The notes under the pieces are model-generated. The model did not search any database, was not told the origin of the DNA, and saw only the letters and a program-made list of their open reading frames with translations. Shown here one piece after another: positions 42,544-50,250 of a DNA stretch of 64,000 nucleotides. The translations under genes were made by a program, and so were the position numbers. Numbering within the stretch: position 1 is the first letter of the stretch; every line of letters starts with the position of its first letter. Source of the stretch: Lentimonas sp. CC4 (GTDB taxonomy: Bacteria > Verrucomicrobiota > Verrucomicrobiia > Opitutales > Coraliomargaritaceae). Where the stretch lies: positions 372,001 to 436,000 of the forward strand of contig NZ_CACVBO010000001.1 in NCBI RefSeq assembly GCF_902728235.1. Reading direction: 5' to 3'.

Positions 42544-43662
42544 GTGAAAATCGGTTTCGTGCTTTATGACTATTATCCCTTCGGTGGCCTTCAGGAAGAC
42601 TGCTTGGCTACGGCGGTCGCTACCGCCGAGCGCGGGCATGAAGTTCATATCTTCACGCGGACATGGAAAGGCGTCTGCCCTACGAATGTGAAGCAACATC
42701 TCCTCGGAAAAACTGGCTGGAGTAATATAGCGCGCAATGATCACTTCTTTAGAGCACTCGACACCGAGCTGCCGAAGCACCAACTCGATGGCGTCGTGGC
42801 CTTTAATCGCATCCCGAAGTCCGACATCTATTTCGCAGCCGACCCGTGCTACGTCGAACGCGTTAAGAACAAGCCCTTTTGGTATAAGTGCCGCCTACGG
42901 CACCGCTACTACAAAGCCCTAGAACACACAATCTTCGGCAGTGATACCGCACCCGAAACACTCGTGCTCACCGACCGTGAAATCGCAGCCTTCAACCAGC
43001 ACTACGGCGTCAGCCCAGAGAAATTTCATTTGCTCACACCAGGGGTCGAAAAAAATACGAGCAGCACAGCGACCGCACACAGCAACCGCACGGCACTACG
43101 CACTGAGCTCGGAGCCGCTGAAGATACCGTCGTCGCACTCTTTGTCGGCTCTGGCTATCGCATCAAAGGCCTCGATCGCGCGCTTCGTGCGCTTGCGGCG
43201 AATCAATCCTCTGCGGCCAACCTTGAATTCTGGATCGTCGGCAATGGCAGCGCGTCACGCTTCGCAGCACTCACCAAACAAGCAGGGATCACCGTGCGTT
43301 TCCTCGGCGGCCGCGCCGATGTGAATCGCTTTTACGATGCCGCCGACTTCCTGCTTCACCCCGCCTATAGCGAATCAGCTGGCAAAGTGCTTTTGGAAGC
43401 GCTCACACATGGCTTGCCCGTGCTGACCACCGACACCTGCGGCTACGCACCACACATCCTAAAGGCCGAGGCTGGTGCAGTGATCCCCTCCCCGTTTACT
43501 CCAGAGGCACTCAACACCACACTGAAAGCGTTCATCCAGAATACAGCTGAAAGAGAGCGCATGAGCCAAAACGCACTGGCCTATTGTGCGAAGGAAGATT
43601 TATACAGCTGTCATCAAGCCGCAGCGAAGATGATTGAGAACATCCTGAGCAAAAAAACCTAG
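42544..43662 (+). CDS. LPS core glycosyltransferase, WaaG-like (GT4)
   Basis: 372 residues. The N-terminus VKIGFVLYDYYPFGGLQEDC matches the WaaG/RfaG start (YFPFGGLQRD), so the GTG at 44 bases into this line (42544) was chosen over an ATG at 42508. Further marks: DGVVAFNRIPKSDIYFAADP, LTPGVEKNTSS, VALFVGSGYRIKGLDRALRA and the C-terminal YSESAGKVLLEALTHGLPVL with the E-x7-E motif. WaaG adds the first hexose to heptose II of the core in enterobacteria. The following waaP homologue and heptose genes support an LPS inner-core role. Confidence 0.9.
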   Translation: MKIGFVLYDYYPFGGLQEDCLATAVATAERGHEVHIFTRTWKGVCPTNVKQHLLGKTGWSNIARNDHFFRALDTELPKHQLDGVVAFNRIPKSDIYFAADPCYVERVKNKPFWYKCRLRHRYYKALEHTIFGSDTAPETLVLTDREIAAFNQHYGVSPEKFHLLTPGVEKNTSSTATAHSNRTALRTELGAAEDTVVALFVGSGYRIKGLDRALRALAANQSSAANLEFWIVGNGSASRFAALTKQAGITVRFLGGRADVNRFYDAADFLLHPAYSESAGKVLLEALTHGLPVLTTDTCGYAPHILKAEAGAVIPSPFTPEALNTTLKAFIQNTAERERMSQNALAYCAKEDLYSCHQAAAKMIENILSKKT

Positions 43663-43727
43663 TTAGAGTTGTGGATTATACTTTCCGAAGGGAGCATGTT
43701 AACGTCTTCTCAACTCTGCCCGTAAAG

Positions 43728-43800
43728 TGATGTAGACATTCTTGTCTACCCAGTCAGAGTCAGCGCCGCCCCAACGCAACAGGCAGGAATGCCTGTATCA
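43728..43800. repeat. REP-like palindrome, family 3, complete copy
   Basis: 73 bp with two perfect hairpins, GTAGACAttctTGTCTAC and ACAGGCAggaaTGCCTGT, each a 7-bp stem with a four-base loop, separated by CAGTCAGAGTCAGCGCCGCC. The outer ends TGATGTAGACATTC and GAATGCCTGTATCA are themselves an imperfect inverted repeat (11 of 14). Partial copies are at 13572 and 18074. Confidence 0.85.
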
Positions 43801-43837
43801 CTTCTCACTTCTCACTTCTCACTTCTCACTCTCACTG
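43801..43837 (+). promoter_or_regulatory. CACTTCT word-repeat leader of the waaP-like gene
   Basis: CTTCTCA is repeated four times (CTTCTCACTTCTCACTTCTC), then CTCTCACTG, directly before ATG at 43838, without G until the last base and without a Shine-Dalgarno site. Part of the group of low-complexity leaders found in this operon. Confidence 0.5.
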
Positions 43838-44677
43838 ATGATCGAACTCACAGACGAACTCCGTAGCGCCCTCCCTGAAGGCGCGGATCCCTTTGAGTGG
43901 TTTCTTGAAGGTGGCGGCGAAGTGCACCGACACGTCAAAAACCGCCTGACTTACGAGGTCAACTTGGGCGACATGCATTTTTACGTCAAACGTCACCTCG
44001 GCTGCGGCTGGGGCGAAGTGCTCAAAGAGTGGTATCGCCTGCGCAAACCCGTCGTCAGCGCCCGCACCGAATGGGAAGGCGCAGCCACGCTCGCCGCCGC
44101 TGGCGTGCGCGTGCCTAAAGTCTTGGGCAAAGGCGAACGCGGACGCTATCCACACGCCATCGAATCCTTCGTCGTGCTCGATGCACTCGAAGACTGCGAG
44201 ACGCTCGAGCACCTCAAAGACGGCTGGATGGGCACCACCGGCTCGCGCTTTGTCGCGCTCAAACGCGCCTTAATCCACGAAGTCGCCAGTATGGGACGCA
44301 CCATGCACGGCCAAGGGATCAATCACCGCGACTTCTACATCAACCACTTTCTCATTAACCGCGACTTGATCCGCAACTGGCAACCAGGCCAAAGCATCCC
44401 GCTCAACCTGATCGACCTGCACCGCGTGCAACATCGCCCCAGCGTGCCACACCGTTGGCTACTCAAAGACCTCGCGTCGCTACTCTTCTCCGCGATGGAT
44501 GTCGGCATGACTTCGGCAGACTATGCGCGCTACCTACGTATCTACCTCGGCGCAGACTGGAAGCAGCAACTACAGGCCAACCAAAAACTGTGGCAAGGCA
44601 TCCTCAAACGCGCCTGCAAGCTGTATCATGGCTTTCATGGCAAAGCACCGGAGCTCCCGCGCATCTTACAATTGTAA
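43838..44677 (+). CDS. Lipopolysaccharide core heptose kinase, WaaP-like
   Basis: 279 residues, a kinase of the WaaP/RfaP (Kdo/WaaP) family that phosphorylates inner-core heptose. Kinase-like elements: MHFYVKRHLGCGWGEVLKEW (Lys), ATLAAAGVRVPKVLGKGERG, catalytic loop INHRDFYINHFLINRD (His-Arg-Asp) and the metal-site LNLIDLHRVQHRP (Asp). LLKDLASLLFSAMDVGMTSA is typical of WaaP. The open frame extends back to 43742 through a repeat; homology starts at the ATG used. Lies between waaG-like and gmhB. Confidence 0.92.
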   Translation: MIELTDELRSALPEGADPFEWFLEGGGEVHRHVKNRLTYEVNLGDMHFYVKRHLGCGWGEVLKEWYRLRKPVVSARTEWEGAATLAAAGVRVPKVLGKGERGRYPHAIESFVVLDALEDCETLEHLKDGWMGTTGSRFVALKRALIHEVASMGRTMHGQGINHRDFYINHFLINRDLIRNWQPGQSIPLNLIDLHRVQHRPSVPHRWLLKDLASLLFSAMDVGMTSADYARYLRIYLGADWKQQLQANQKLWQGILKRACKLYHGFHGKAPELPRILQL

Positions 44678-44682
44678 AAGCC

Positions 44683-44970
44683 GTAGCGTGCCGCTTTAGC
44701 AAACGTCCAGTGCATATTTCTATATCTGTATACTTTTCGTATGAAACAAAAACCTATAGCACTGAGATTGAGCCACAAAAAGGCACGAAGAAGCACAAAA
44801 ACTAGGCAGCAGCAATTTTTGTGCTTCTTCGTGCCTTTTTGTGGCAATAAAATACCCATTTTTTGAACATCATCCTAGCTGTTTTTTCTAATATGCAATG
44901 GCATTGCGCGTCACCAAACATGCATCGTGCTGGCTCAGGGCACTGAACGTTTGCTAAAGCTGCACGCTAC
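44683..44970. mobile_element. 288-bp MITE-like element with nested perfect hairpin
   Basis: Terminal inverted repeats of 31 bp at 44683-44713 and 44940-44970 (GTAGCGTGCCGCTTTAGCAA at the left) differ at two positions. Inside, 44772-44801 and 44816-44845 are perfect 30-bp complements (GCCACAAAAAGGCACGAAGA at the left) around a 14-base loop. It has no coding capacity and fills the space between waaP-like and gmhB. Ends like these fit a non-autonomous element; the inner hairpin could also act as a bidirectional terminator or attenuator. No clear target duplication. Confidence 0.8.
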
Positions 44971-44991
44971 AATTCCAACATTCCCTCCTAA

Positions 44992-45591
44992 ATGAAAAAC
45001 GTCTGGTTCAACCCACGCTTCGCAAACACTACACCGAGCCTCGCAATCTTCGCGGATCGCGACGGCACACTCATCCGCCACGTTGACTACATCAGCGATC
45101 CTGAGCAGATCGAGCTACTCCCCGGCGTGAAGAAATCTGTCCACGAGCTCATCGCCCGTGGCATCCCGTTTTTTATCCTAACCAACCAATCCGGCGTCGG
45201 CCGTGGCTATTTCCCGATCGAGAAGGTCCACGCCTGCCAGCGCCGACTCTTCGAACTCCTTGACCTTCAACCAGAAGACATCGCAGGCTGGTGCATCGCG
45301 CCCGAAGCGCCCGGCACCGAAGGCGGCTATCGCAAGCCCTCGACACGCTTCATCGACGAAGCGCTGAAACATCTCGCTGCTCCAGAAGCCGCCACACATA
45401 TGATCGGCGACACCCTGGTCGACCTCGAAACCGCATGGAATGTGGGATCCACCGCGTGGGCAGTCGGTTGTGGCAAGCCGCAACTCCCCGCCGCCCACCA
45501 CGCAGGTCAAATCGATGGCGACTACGAATTCCGTGACACTTTCCCCGACTGTATCCGCTCAATTACCCCAGACTCAAAAGTTGATCGCTAG
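44992..45591 (+). CDS. gmhB: D-glycero-beta-D-manno-heptose 1,7-bisphosphate 7-phosphatase
   Basis: 199 residues of the HAD superfamily. Motif I IFADRDGTLIRHVDYISDPE, motif II PFFILTNQSGVGRGYF and motif III/IV KPSTRFIDEALKHL with HMIGDTLVDLETAWNVG are in place; the DxDGT form (DRDGT, with Arg) is a small change from the usual DRDGV. The zinc-loop cysteines of many GmhB are only partly kept (GWCIAPEAPGTEGGYRKPS). It removes the 7-phosphate in ADP-heptose synthesis. All other steps are encoded just downstream. Confidence 0.93.
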   Translation: MKNVWFNPRFANTTPSLAIFADRDGTLIRHVDYISDPEQIELLPGVKKSVHELIARGIPFFILTNQSGVGRGYFPIEKVHACQRRLFELLDLQPEDIAGWCIAPEAPGTEGGYRKPSTRFIDEALKHLAAPEAATHMIGDTLVDLETAWNVGSTAWAVGCGKPQLPAAHHAGQIDGDYEFRDTFPDCIRSITPDSKVDR

Positions 45592-45599
45592 ATGCCTAA

Positions 45600-45655
45600 T
45601 TGCCAAGTTCAGTCGCTAACTTCTAACTCCTGCCTCCTAACTCCTCTTTTAAGAT
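45600..45655 (+). promoter_or_regulatory. CTAACT word-repeat segment upstream of rfaD
   Basis: GTCGCTAACTTCTAACTCCT then GCCTCCTAACTCCTCTTTT: repeated CTAACT(C/T)CT words, poor in G. It lies about 85 bases before the rfaD ATG; the complement of the same word set is seen at 28065-28095 on the plus strand. Confidence 0.4.
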
Positions 45656-45738
45656 TATAGACTAGTCTTAAGCCCAACAAATCTTGATACTGCGACGATT
45701 CTTTGAGTTTCACACCAGATAACACAGATTTTTAAGCA

Positions 45739-46740
45739 ATGAGCACAGGCAAATATACACTCGTCACCGGCGGCGCAGGCTTCATCGGCAGCGCCCTGAT
45801 CCACGCCCTCAACGAAGCAGGCAACACCAACATCGTCGTATCCGACATCCTCGGCACCGACGAGAAGTTCAAGAACCTCGTCCCCCTTCGCTACGCCGAC
45901 TACATCGAAGCAGACGACCTGATCATGCTGGTCGAAGAAGACCCTGACTATTTCGATCAATTCGACACGTTTTACCACCTCGGCGCCTGCTCTGCCACCA
46001 CCGAGCGCGACGCGAGCTATCTGATTCGCAATAACTACGAATACACTAAGACCCTCGCTGGCATCGCCATCGAGAAAGACATCCGCTTTGTTTACGCTTC
46101 CAGCGCAGCCACTTACGGCGACGGCAGCCAAGGCATGGACGACACCCTCGAAGATCTCCACACGCTGACACCGCTCAACATGTATGGCTACTCCAAGCAT
46201 ATGTTCGACTGCTATGCTCAGCGCATGGGCTGGGACAAAAAGATCGTCGGCCTCAAATATTACAACGTCTACGGTCCCAACGAATGGCACAAAGATGAGA
46301 TGCGCAGCCTCGTCAACAAAGCCTTCGAGCAAGTGCAAGCCACCGGCGAGATCGGCCTCTTCAAGAGCTACCACCCCGACTACACCGACGGCAACCAGAT
46401 GCGTGACTTCCTCTACGTGAAAGACGCCGTCGCCATGACCATTCACTTGGCCAACACACCGACCGCCAACGGCCTCTTCAACCTAGGAACCGGCGAAGCC
46501 AACACCTGGAACACCCTCGCCGAAGCGATTTTTGCCGCACTCGACTTAGAGCCGAACATCAAATACATCGAAATGCCCGAGCAACTGAAGGGCAAATACC
46601 AGTATTACACCTGCGCCAATACCGATAAGCTCAAAGCCACTGGCTACGACACCAGTGTAGGCTTCTCCCTGAAAGACGCCGTCAAAGACTACGTGCAAAA
46701 CTACCTAGTCACCGGCAAGCACCTAGGGCAGGAAGGCTAA
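45739..46740 (+). CDS. rfaD: ADP-L-glycero-D-manno-heptose 6-epimerase
   Basis: 333 residues, an extended SDR. NADP site: YTLVTGGAGFIGSALIHALN; YHLGACSATTERDASYLIRN is the RfaD-specific segment; catalytic MYGYSKHMFDCYAQRMG has Tyr and Lys; YYNVYGPNEWHKDEMRSLVN and FKSYHPDYTDGNQMRDFLYV close the match. It converts ADP-D,D-heptose to the L,D form used in the LPS inner core. The next gene starts 3 bases after its stop. Confidence 0.96.
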   Translation: MSTGKYTLVTGGAGFIGSALIHALNEAGNTNIVVSDILGTDEKFKNLVPLRYADYIEADDLIMLVEEDPDYFDQFDTFYHLGACSATTERDASYLIRNNYEYTKTLAGIAIEKDIRFVYASSAATYGDGSQGMDDTLEDLHTLTPLNMYGYSKHMFDCYAQRMGWDKKIVGLKYYNVYGPNEWHKDEMRSLVNKAFEQVQATGEIGLFKSYHPDYTDGNQMRDFLYVKDAVAMTIHLANTPTANGLFNLGTGEANTWNTLAEAIFAALDLEPNIKYIEMPEQLKGKYQYYTCANTDKLKATGYDTSVGFSLKDAVKDYVQNYLVTGKHLGQEG

Positions 46741-46743
46741 GCA

Positions 46744-47241
46744 ATGAATTTGCCTAATAAAAAATGGCTCACAATGGAGCAGGCACTCGAAGTGCGTGCC
46801 TCCGAACGCGCCGCCGGACAAACCATGGTTATGACCAATGGTTGCTTCGATCTGCTCCACGTCGGCCACATTTCCTACCTTCAGGAATCCAAGAAGCTCG
46901 GTGATCACCTATGGATTTTGATTAATAGCGACGAAAGCGTGCGCGCACTCAAAGGACCAACACGCCCGATTCAGTCGGAGGCCGAACGCGCCTTCTCACT
47001 CGCCGCACTCAGCTGCATCGATTACATCGTGGTGTTTAACAAGCCACGCCTGACCGAAGAAATTCAGCTGCTAAAGCCCGACATTTACACCAAAGCAGGC
47101 GACTACACCATCGACACACTCTACCAGCCGGAACGCGAAGCCTTCGACGCTGTCGGAGCACAGATCAAATTCCTGCCTTTCCTCGAAGGCTTTAGCACCA
47201 CTAAGATGATCGAAAAGATCCATAAAGCCGGCTCGATTTAG
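46744..47241 (+). CDS. rfaE2: D-glycero-beta-D-manno-heptose 1-phosphate adenylyltransferase
   Basis: 165 residues, equivalent to the C-terminal domain of HldE. Nucleotidyltransferase motifs: MTNGCFDLLHVGHISYLQES (HxGH) and GFSTTKMIEKI (the ISSTxxI-type site). LINSDESVRALKGPTRPIQS is diagnostic of the heptose enzyme. It attaches AMP to heptose 1-phosphate. In this genome the kinase (48026) and adenylyltransferase domains are separate genes, split by gmhA. Confidence 0.95.
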   Translation: MNLPNKKWLTMEQALEVRASERAAGQTMVMTNGCFDLLHVGHISYLQESKKLGDHLWILINSDESVRALKGPTRPIQSEAERAFSLAALSCIDYIVVFNKPRLTEEIQLLKPDIYTKAGDYTIDTLYQPEREAFDAVGAQIKFLPFLEGFSTTKMIEKIHKAGSI

Positions 47242-47281
47242 GAAATTCCTAATTCTTAATTCCTAATTTTTAATTCTCCAC
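47242..47281 (+). promoter_or_regulatory. CCTAATT word-repeat leader of gmhA
   Basis: GAAATTCCTAATTCTTAATT then CCTAATTTTTAATTCTCCAC fills the entire gap between rfaE2 and gmhA. It is made of the word (C/T)CTAATT repeated and lacks a ribosome-binding site. Confidence 0.45.
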
Positions 47282-47863
47282 ATGTCTCTCGTTCAAAAAG
47301 ATTACGACACTCTCAAAGCTTGCCTCGACAAGTTCGCCGCACAGCTCGCTGCTGTCGAAGCAACGGGGCATATGATCGTCGAGCGCCTACGCCAAGGCAA
47401 GACTGTGTTCGCTTGCGGCAACGGTGGCAGCGCCACCGACTCCATGCACCTCTGCGAAGAGCTCGTTGGTCGCTATCGTGGCAATCGCCGCCCGCTACCA
47501 GCCGTGTCGCTCAACACAGACACCTCCGTGCTCACCTGTATTGGCAACGATTACGGATTCGACGAAATTTTCTCCCGCCAAATCGAAGCCCTCGGTAAGT
47601 CTGATGATATTCTGGTCGGGTTCTCCACCAGCGGAAATTCCGAAAACGTCGCCCGCGCCTTTACAGCGGCCAAGAAAAACGGCGTCACCACCATTCTGCT
47701 CGCAGGCAAAGACGGCGGTAAAATCAAGGCAATCGCCGACCATGCCATCATCGTCGAGAGCGATAACACCGCCCGCATTCAAGAACTGCATACTTTCATA
47801 CTTCATGCTTGGCTCGAACTCGTCGAAGTCGAAGACTGGAAGGGGGAAGGGGAAGAAGGCTGA
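47282..47863 (+). CDS. gmhA: Sedoheptulose-7-phosphate isomerase
   Basis: 193 residues. SIS fold with VFACGNGGSATDSMHLCEEL, CIGNDYGFDEIFSRQIEALG and VGFSTSGNSENVARAF; the catalytic helix is ARIQELHTFILHAWLELVE with the His of GmhA. It makes D-glycero-D-manno-heptose 7-phosphate, the entry step of the ADP-heptose pathway. The SIS protein at 40256-40879 is a divergent relative. Confidence 0.96.
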   Translation: MSLVQKDYDTLKACLDKFAAQLAAVEATGHMIVERLRQGKTVFACGNGGSATDSMHLCEELVGRYRGNRRPLPAVSLNTDTSVLTCIGNDYGFDEIFSRQIEALGKSDDILVGFSTSGNSENVARAFTAAKKNGVTTILLAGKDGGKIKAIADHAIIVESDNTARIQELHTFILHAWLELVEVEDWKGEGEEG

Positions 47864-47865
47864 GG

Positions 47866-48025
47866 CCTGAGAGAGGAGACTTGAGGCTCAGATAAATTTA
47901 TACGAACCTTCGGCACAATATCTCGAAAAACGTAGATAGTCTCAATTCCCCCATCTCAGCTCTCAAGTCTCCCGCCTCAGATCTCAAAGCCTCCCATCTC
48001 AAGTCTCCCACCTCAGCCCTCTCCC
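47866..48025 (+). repeat. Word-repeat spacer with inverted halves before rfaE1
   Basis: From 47953 the words CTCAGCTCTCAAGTCTCCC, CCTCAGATCTCAAAGCCTCC and CATCTCAAGTCTCCCACCTC follow each other up to the rfaE1 ATG. The start of the spacer, 47866-47893, reads GAGAGGAGACTTGAGGCTCA, which is an imperfect complement of them, so a large hairpin can form in the gmhA-rfaE1 mRNA. Between lies TAAATTTATACGAACC. Confidence 0.55.
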
Positions 48026-48997
48026 ATGGATATTCAAGCCACTTTAGATAAATTCGCGAAGCTGCGCATCGTCGTGATCGGCGATATCATGCTCGACCAC
48101 TACATTATGGGCGACGCCACGCGCATCTCCCCAGAGGCACCAGTGCCAGTGGTATCCGTCGCGAAAGACACCTACGTCCCTGGCGGCGCGGCCAATGTGG
48201 CAAACAACTTTGCCGGACTCAGCGTGCCGACCACTCTCGTTGGTTCCTACACCGACGACCCCGAGAGCGTCTTGCTCAGCGACGTGCTCACTCACCGCGG
48301 TATACAGCTCTCCCCTATAGGGCAAAAAGACGGCGCGACTACGATTCTAAAAACCCGTGTCGTCGTGCAGCGTCAGCAACTCTGCCGAATCGACCGCGAG
48401 GCGAAGCCCGCAGCCTACGGGCTCGACCATATTCTGCAAGATCCTCAATTCCTCGAATTGATCTCCAATGCGGATGCCATCCTCTTTTCCGACTACGCCA
48501 AAGGCGTGGTCAACGACACGCTTCTCAACGCGGTGCGCACGCATCTCGCCACACTGCCCGAGCAGCCGCTGCTGATTGTCGACCCCAAGCCGAAGCGTCA
48601 CCTCGACCTACACGGCATGACGCTCATGACGCCTAACCGAGCCGAAGCCCTGCAAATGGCAGGCTTCGACAGTAGCTCCGACGCCGAATTCGACGACGAA
48701 GCCGTGAGCGCTGCAATTTTCAACAAATACAACCCCGAGAAACTCGTCATCACCCTCGGCGCCGAAGGCATGCTTCTTGGTGAAAAGGGTAAGATCATCG
48801 GCCGTATTGCCACCGTCGCACGCGAAGTGTTCGACGTTTCCGGCGCAGGCGATACCGTGATCGCCGTTCTCACCGCCGCACTCGCAGCGGGAGAGCCGCT
48901 CAAAGAAGCAGCCACACTAGCCAACCGCGCCGCAGGCATCGTCGTCAGCCACCTCGGCACCGCACCCATTTCAGCGGAAGAATTGCTCAACGCTTAA
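48026..48997 (+). CDS. rfaE1: D-glycero-beta-D-manno-heptose-7-phosphate kinase
   Basis: 323 residues, matching the N-terminal (PfkB) domain of HldE. IVVIGDIMLDHYIMGDATRI with SPEAPVPVV is the HldA/HldE signature; the sugar-binding YVPGGAANVANNFAGL and the ATP/anion-hole DVSGAGDTVIAVLTAALAAG with catalytic Asp are present. It phosphorylates heptose 7-phosphate at C1. With gmhA, gmhB, rfaE2 and rfaD the pathway is complete in this locus. Confidence 0.96.
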   Translation: MDIQATLDKFAKLRIVVIGDIMLDHYIMGDATRISPEAPVPVVSVAKDTYVPGGAANVANNFAGLSVPTTLVGSYTDDPESVLLSDVLTHRGIQLSPIGQKDGATTILKTRVVVQRQQLCRIDREAKPAAYGLDHILQDPQFLELISNADAILFSDYAKGVVNDTLLNAVRTHLATLPEQPLLIVDPKPKRHLDLHGMTLMTPNRAEALQMAGFDSSSDAEFDDEAVSAAIFNKYNPEKLVITLGAEGMLLGEKGKIIGRIATVAREVFDVSGAGDTVIAVLTAALAAGEPLKEAATLANRAAGIVVSHLGTAPISAEELLNA

Positions 48998-49043
48998 TCA
49001 TTCATTACCTATTCGCTATCAGCTATTAGCCATTTAAATTTTT

Positions 49044-50210
49044 ATGTCCGATCCGATCTCAGTCCCACTTCTTGACCTCAAGCCACAATACCTTGCCCTC
49101 AAGCCAGAGCTTGATGCAGCTGTAGCCGAAGTCATCGCTTCCCAGTATTTCATCCTCGGCCCCACTGTTGAGAAATTCGAAAAAGCCAGCGCGACCTACT
49201 GCGAAACCGAGCACGCCATTGGAGTCTCCTCCGGCACCGACGCTCTAATCGTAGCACTCATGGCCATGGGGATTGGCGAGGGCGACGAAGTCATCACCAC
49301 TCCTTACACCTTCTTCGGCACCGTCGGATCGATCATCCGCCTCGGCGCGAAGCCGGTGTTTGTCGACATTGAGCCAGACACCTTTAATATCGACGTCTCT
49401 AAGGTTGAAGCCGTCATCACCGACAAAACGCGCGCCATCATCCCCGTCCACCTATTCGGCCAAATGGCAGACATGCGCGCCGTCAACCGCGTCGCCCGTG
49501 AGCACGATATCCTAGTCATCGAAGACGCTGCTCAAGCGATCGGTGCCAAGCAAAACGGACACCCCGCCTGCTCTTTCGGGCACATGGGCTGCCTTTCCTT
49601 CTTCCCGACGAAGAACCTCGGTGGCTTCGGCGACGGGGGCATGGTCGTCACGAACGATGCCGAATACGCAGGCATCTGCCGCCAACTGCGCAACCACGGC
49701 ATGGAACCGAAATATTTCCATCCACGTGTCGGCGGCAACTTCCGCCTCGACGCACTGCAAGCCGCCGTGCTCGACGTAAAGCTCAACCACCTCAACAGCT
49801 GGCACGAGCAGCGCCGCGAAAACGCCGCACTCTACCACAAGCTCAGCAACGAAGCTGGCATCAGCCGCAGCGCCGACACACTCGAAAGCGGCGACCTCAA
49901 CAACGGCATCATTTTGCCAACTGAAAAGGAAGGCAACTACCACATTTACAATCAGTTCGTCATCTACTCAGACCAACGCGACGCACTGCTCAAGCACCTG
50001 CAAGCCAACAACGTCGGCTGCGAAATCTACTATCCACTCGCGCTGCACGAGCAAGAGTGCTTCCGTCTTCTAGGCTACAAGAAGGGCGACTTCCCACATG
50101 CCGAACGCGCCGCATCCATGAGCCTCGCATTACCAATCTTCCCTGATCTTGCTCCTGAGCAAATCGCCCGTGTCGTCGAAGTCATCGCAGGCTTCTTCGC
50201 AAACGCATAG
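49044..50210 (+). CDS. DegT/DnrJ/EryC1/StrS family sugar aminotransferase
   Basis: 388 residues, a PLP enzyme that aminates a keto group on a nucleotide sugar. The PLP lysine is in [49 protein letters not shown] and [15 protein letters not shown] are standard. [20 protein letters not shown] and [18 protein letters not shown] place it near WbpE-type 3-aminotransferases. No matching dehydrogenase or acetyltransferase is adjacent; it may work with the Gfo/Idh/MocA enzyme of the opposite operon. It is followed by the exporter gene. Confidence 0.93.
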   Translation: MSDPISVPLLDLKPQYLALKPELDAAVAEVIASQYFILGPTVEKFEKASATYCETEHAIGVSSGTDALIVALMAMGIGEGDEVITTPYTFFGTVGSIIRLGAKPVFVDIEPDTFNIDVSKVEAVITDKTRAIIPVHLFGQMADMRAVNRVAREHDILVIEDAAQAIGAKQNGHPACSFGHMGCLSFFPTKNLGGFGDGGMVVTNDAEYAGICRQLRNHGMEPKYFHPRVGGNFRLDALQAAVLDVKLNHLNSWHEQRRENAALYHKLSNEAGISRSADTLESGDLNNGIILPTEKEGNYHIYNQFVIYSDQRDALLKHLQANNVGCEIYYPLALHEQECFRLLGYKKGDFPHAERAASMSLALPIFPDLAPEQIARVVEVIAGFFANA

Positions 50211-50250
50211 ATGCACCCAACGCTTTCGCTGCTACGCGCTCCTTTTCTTT

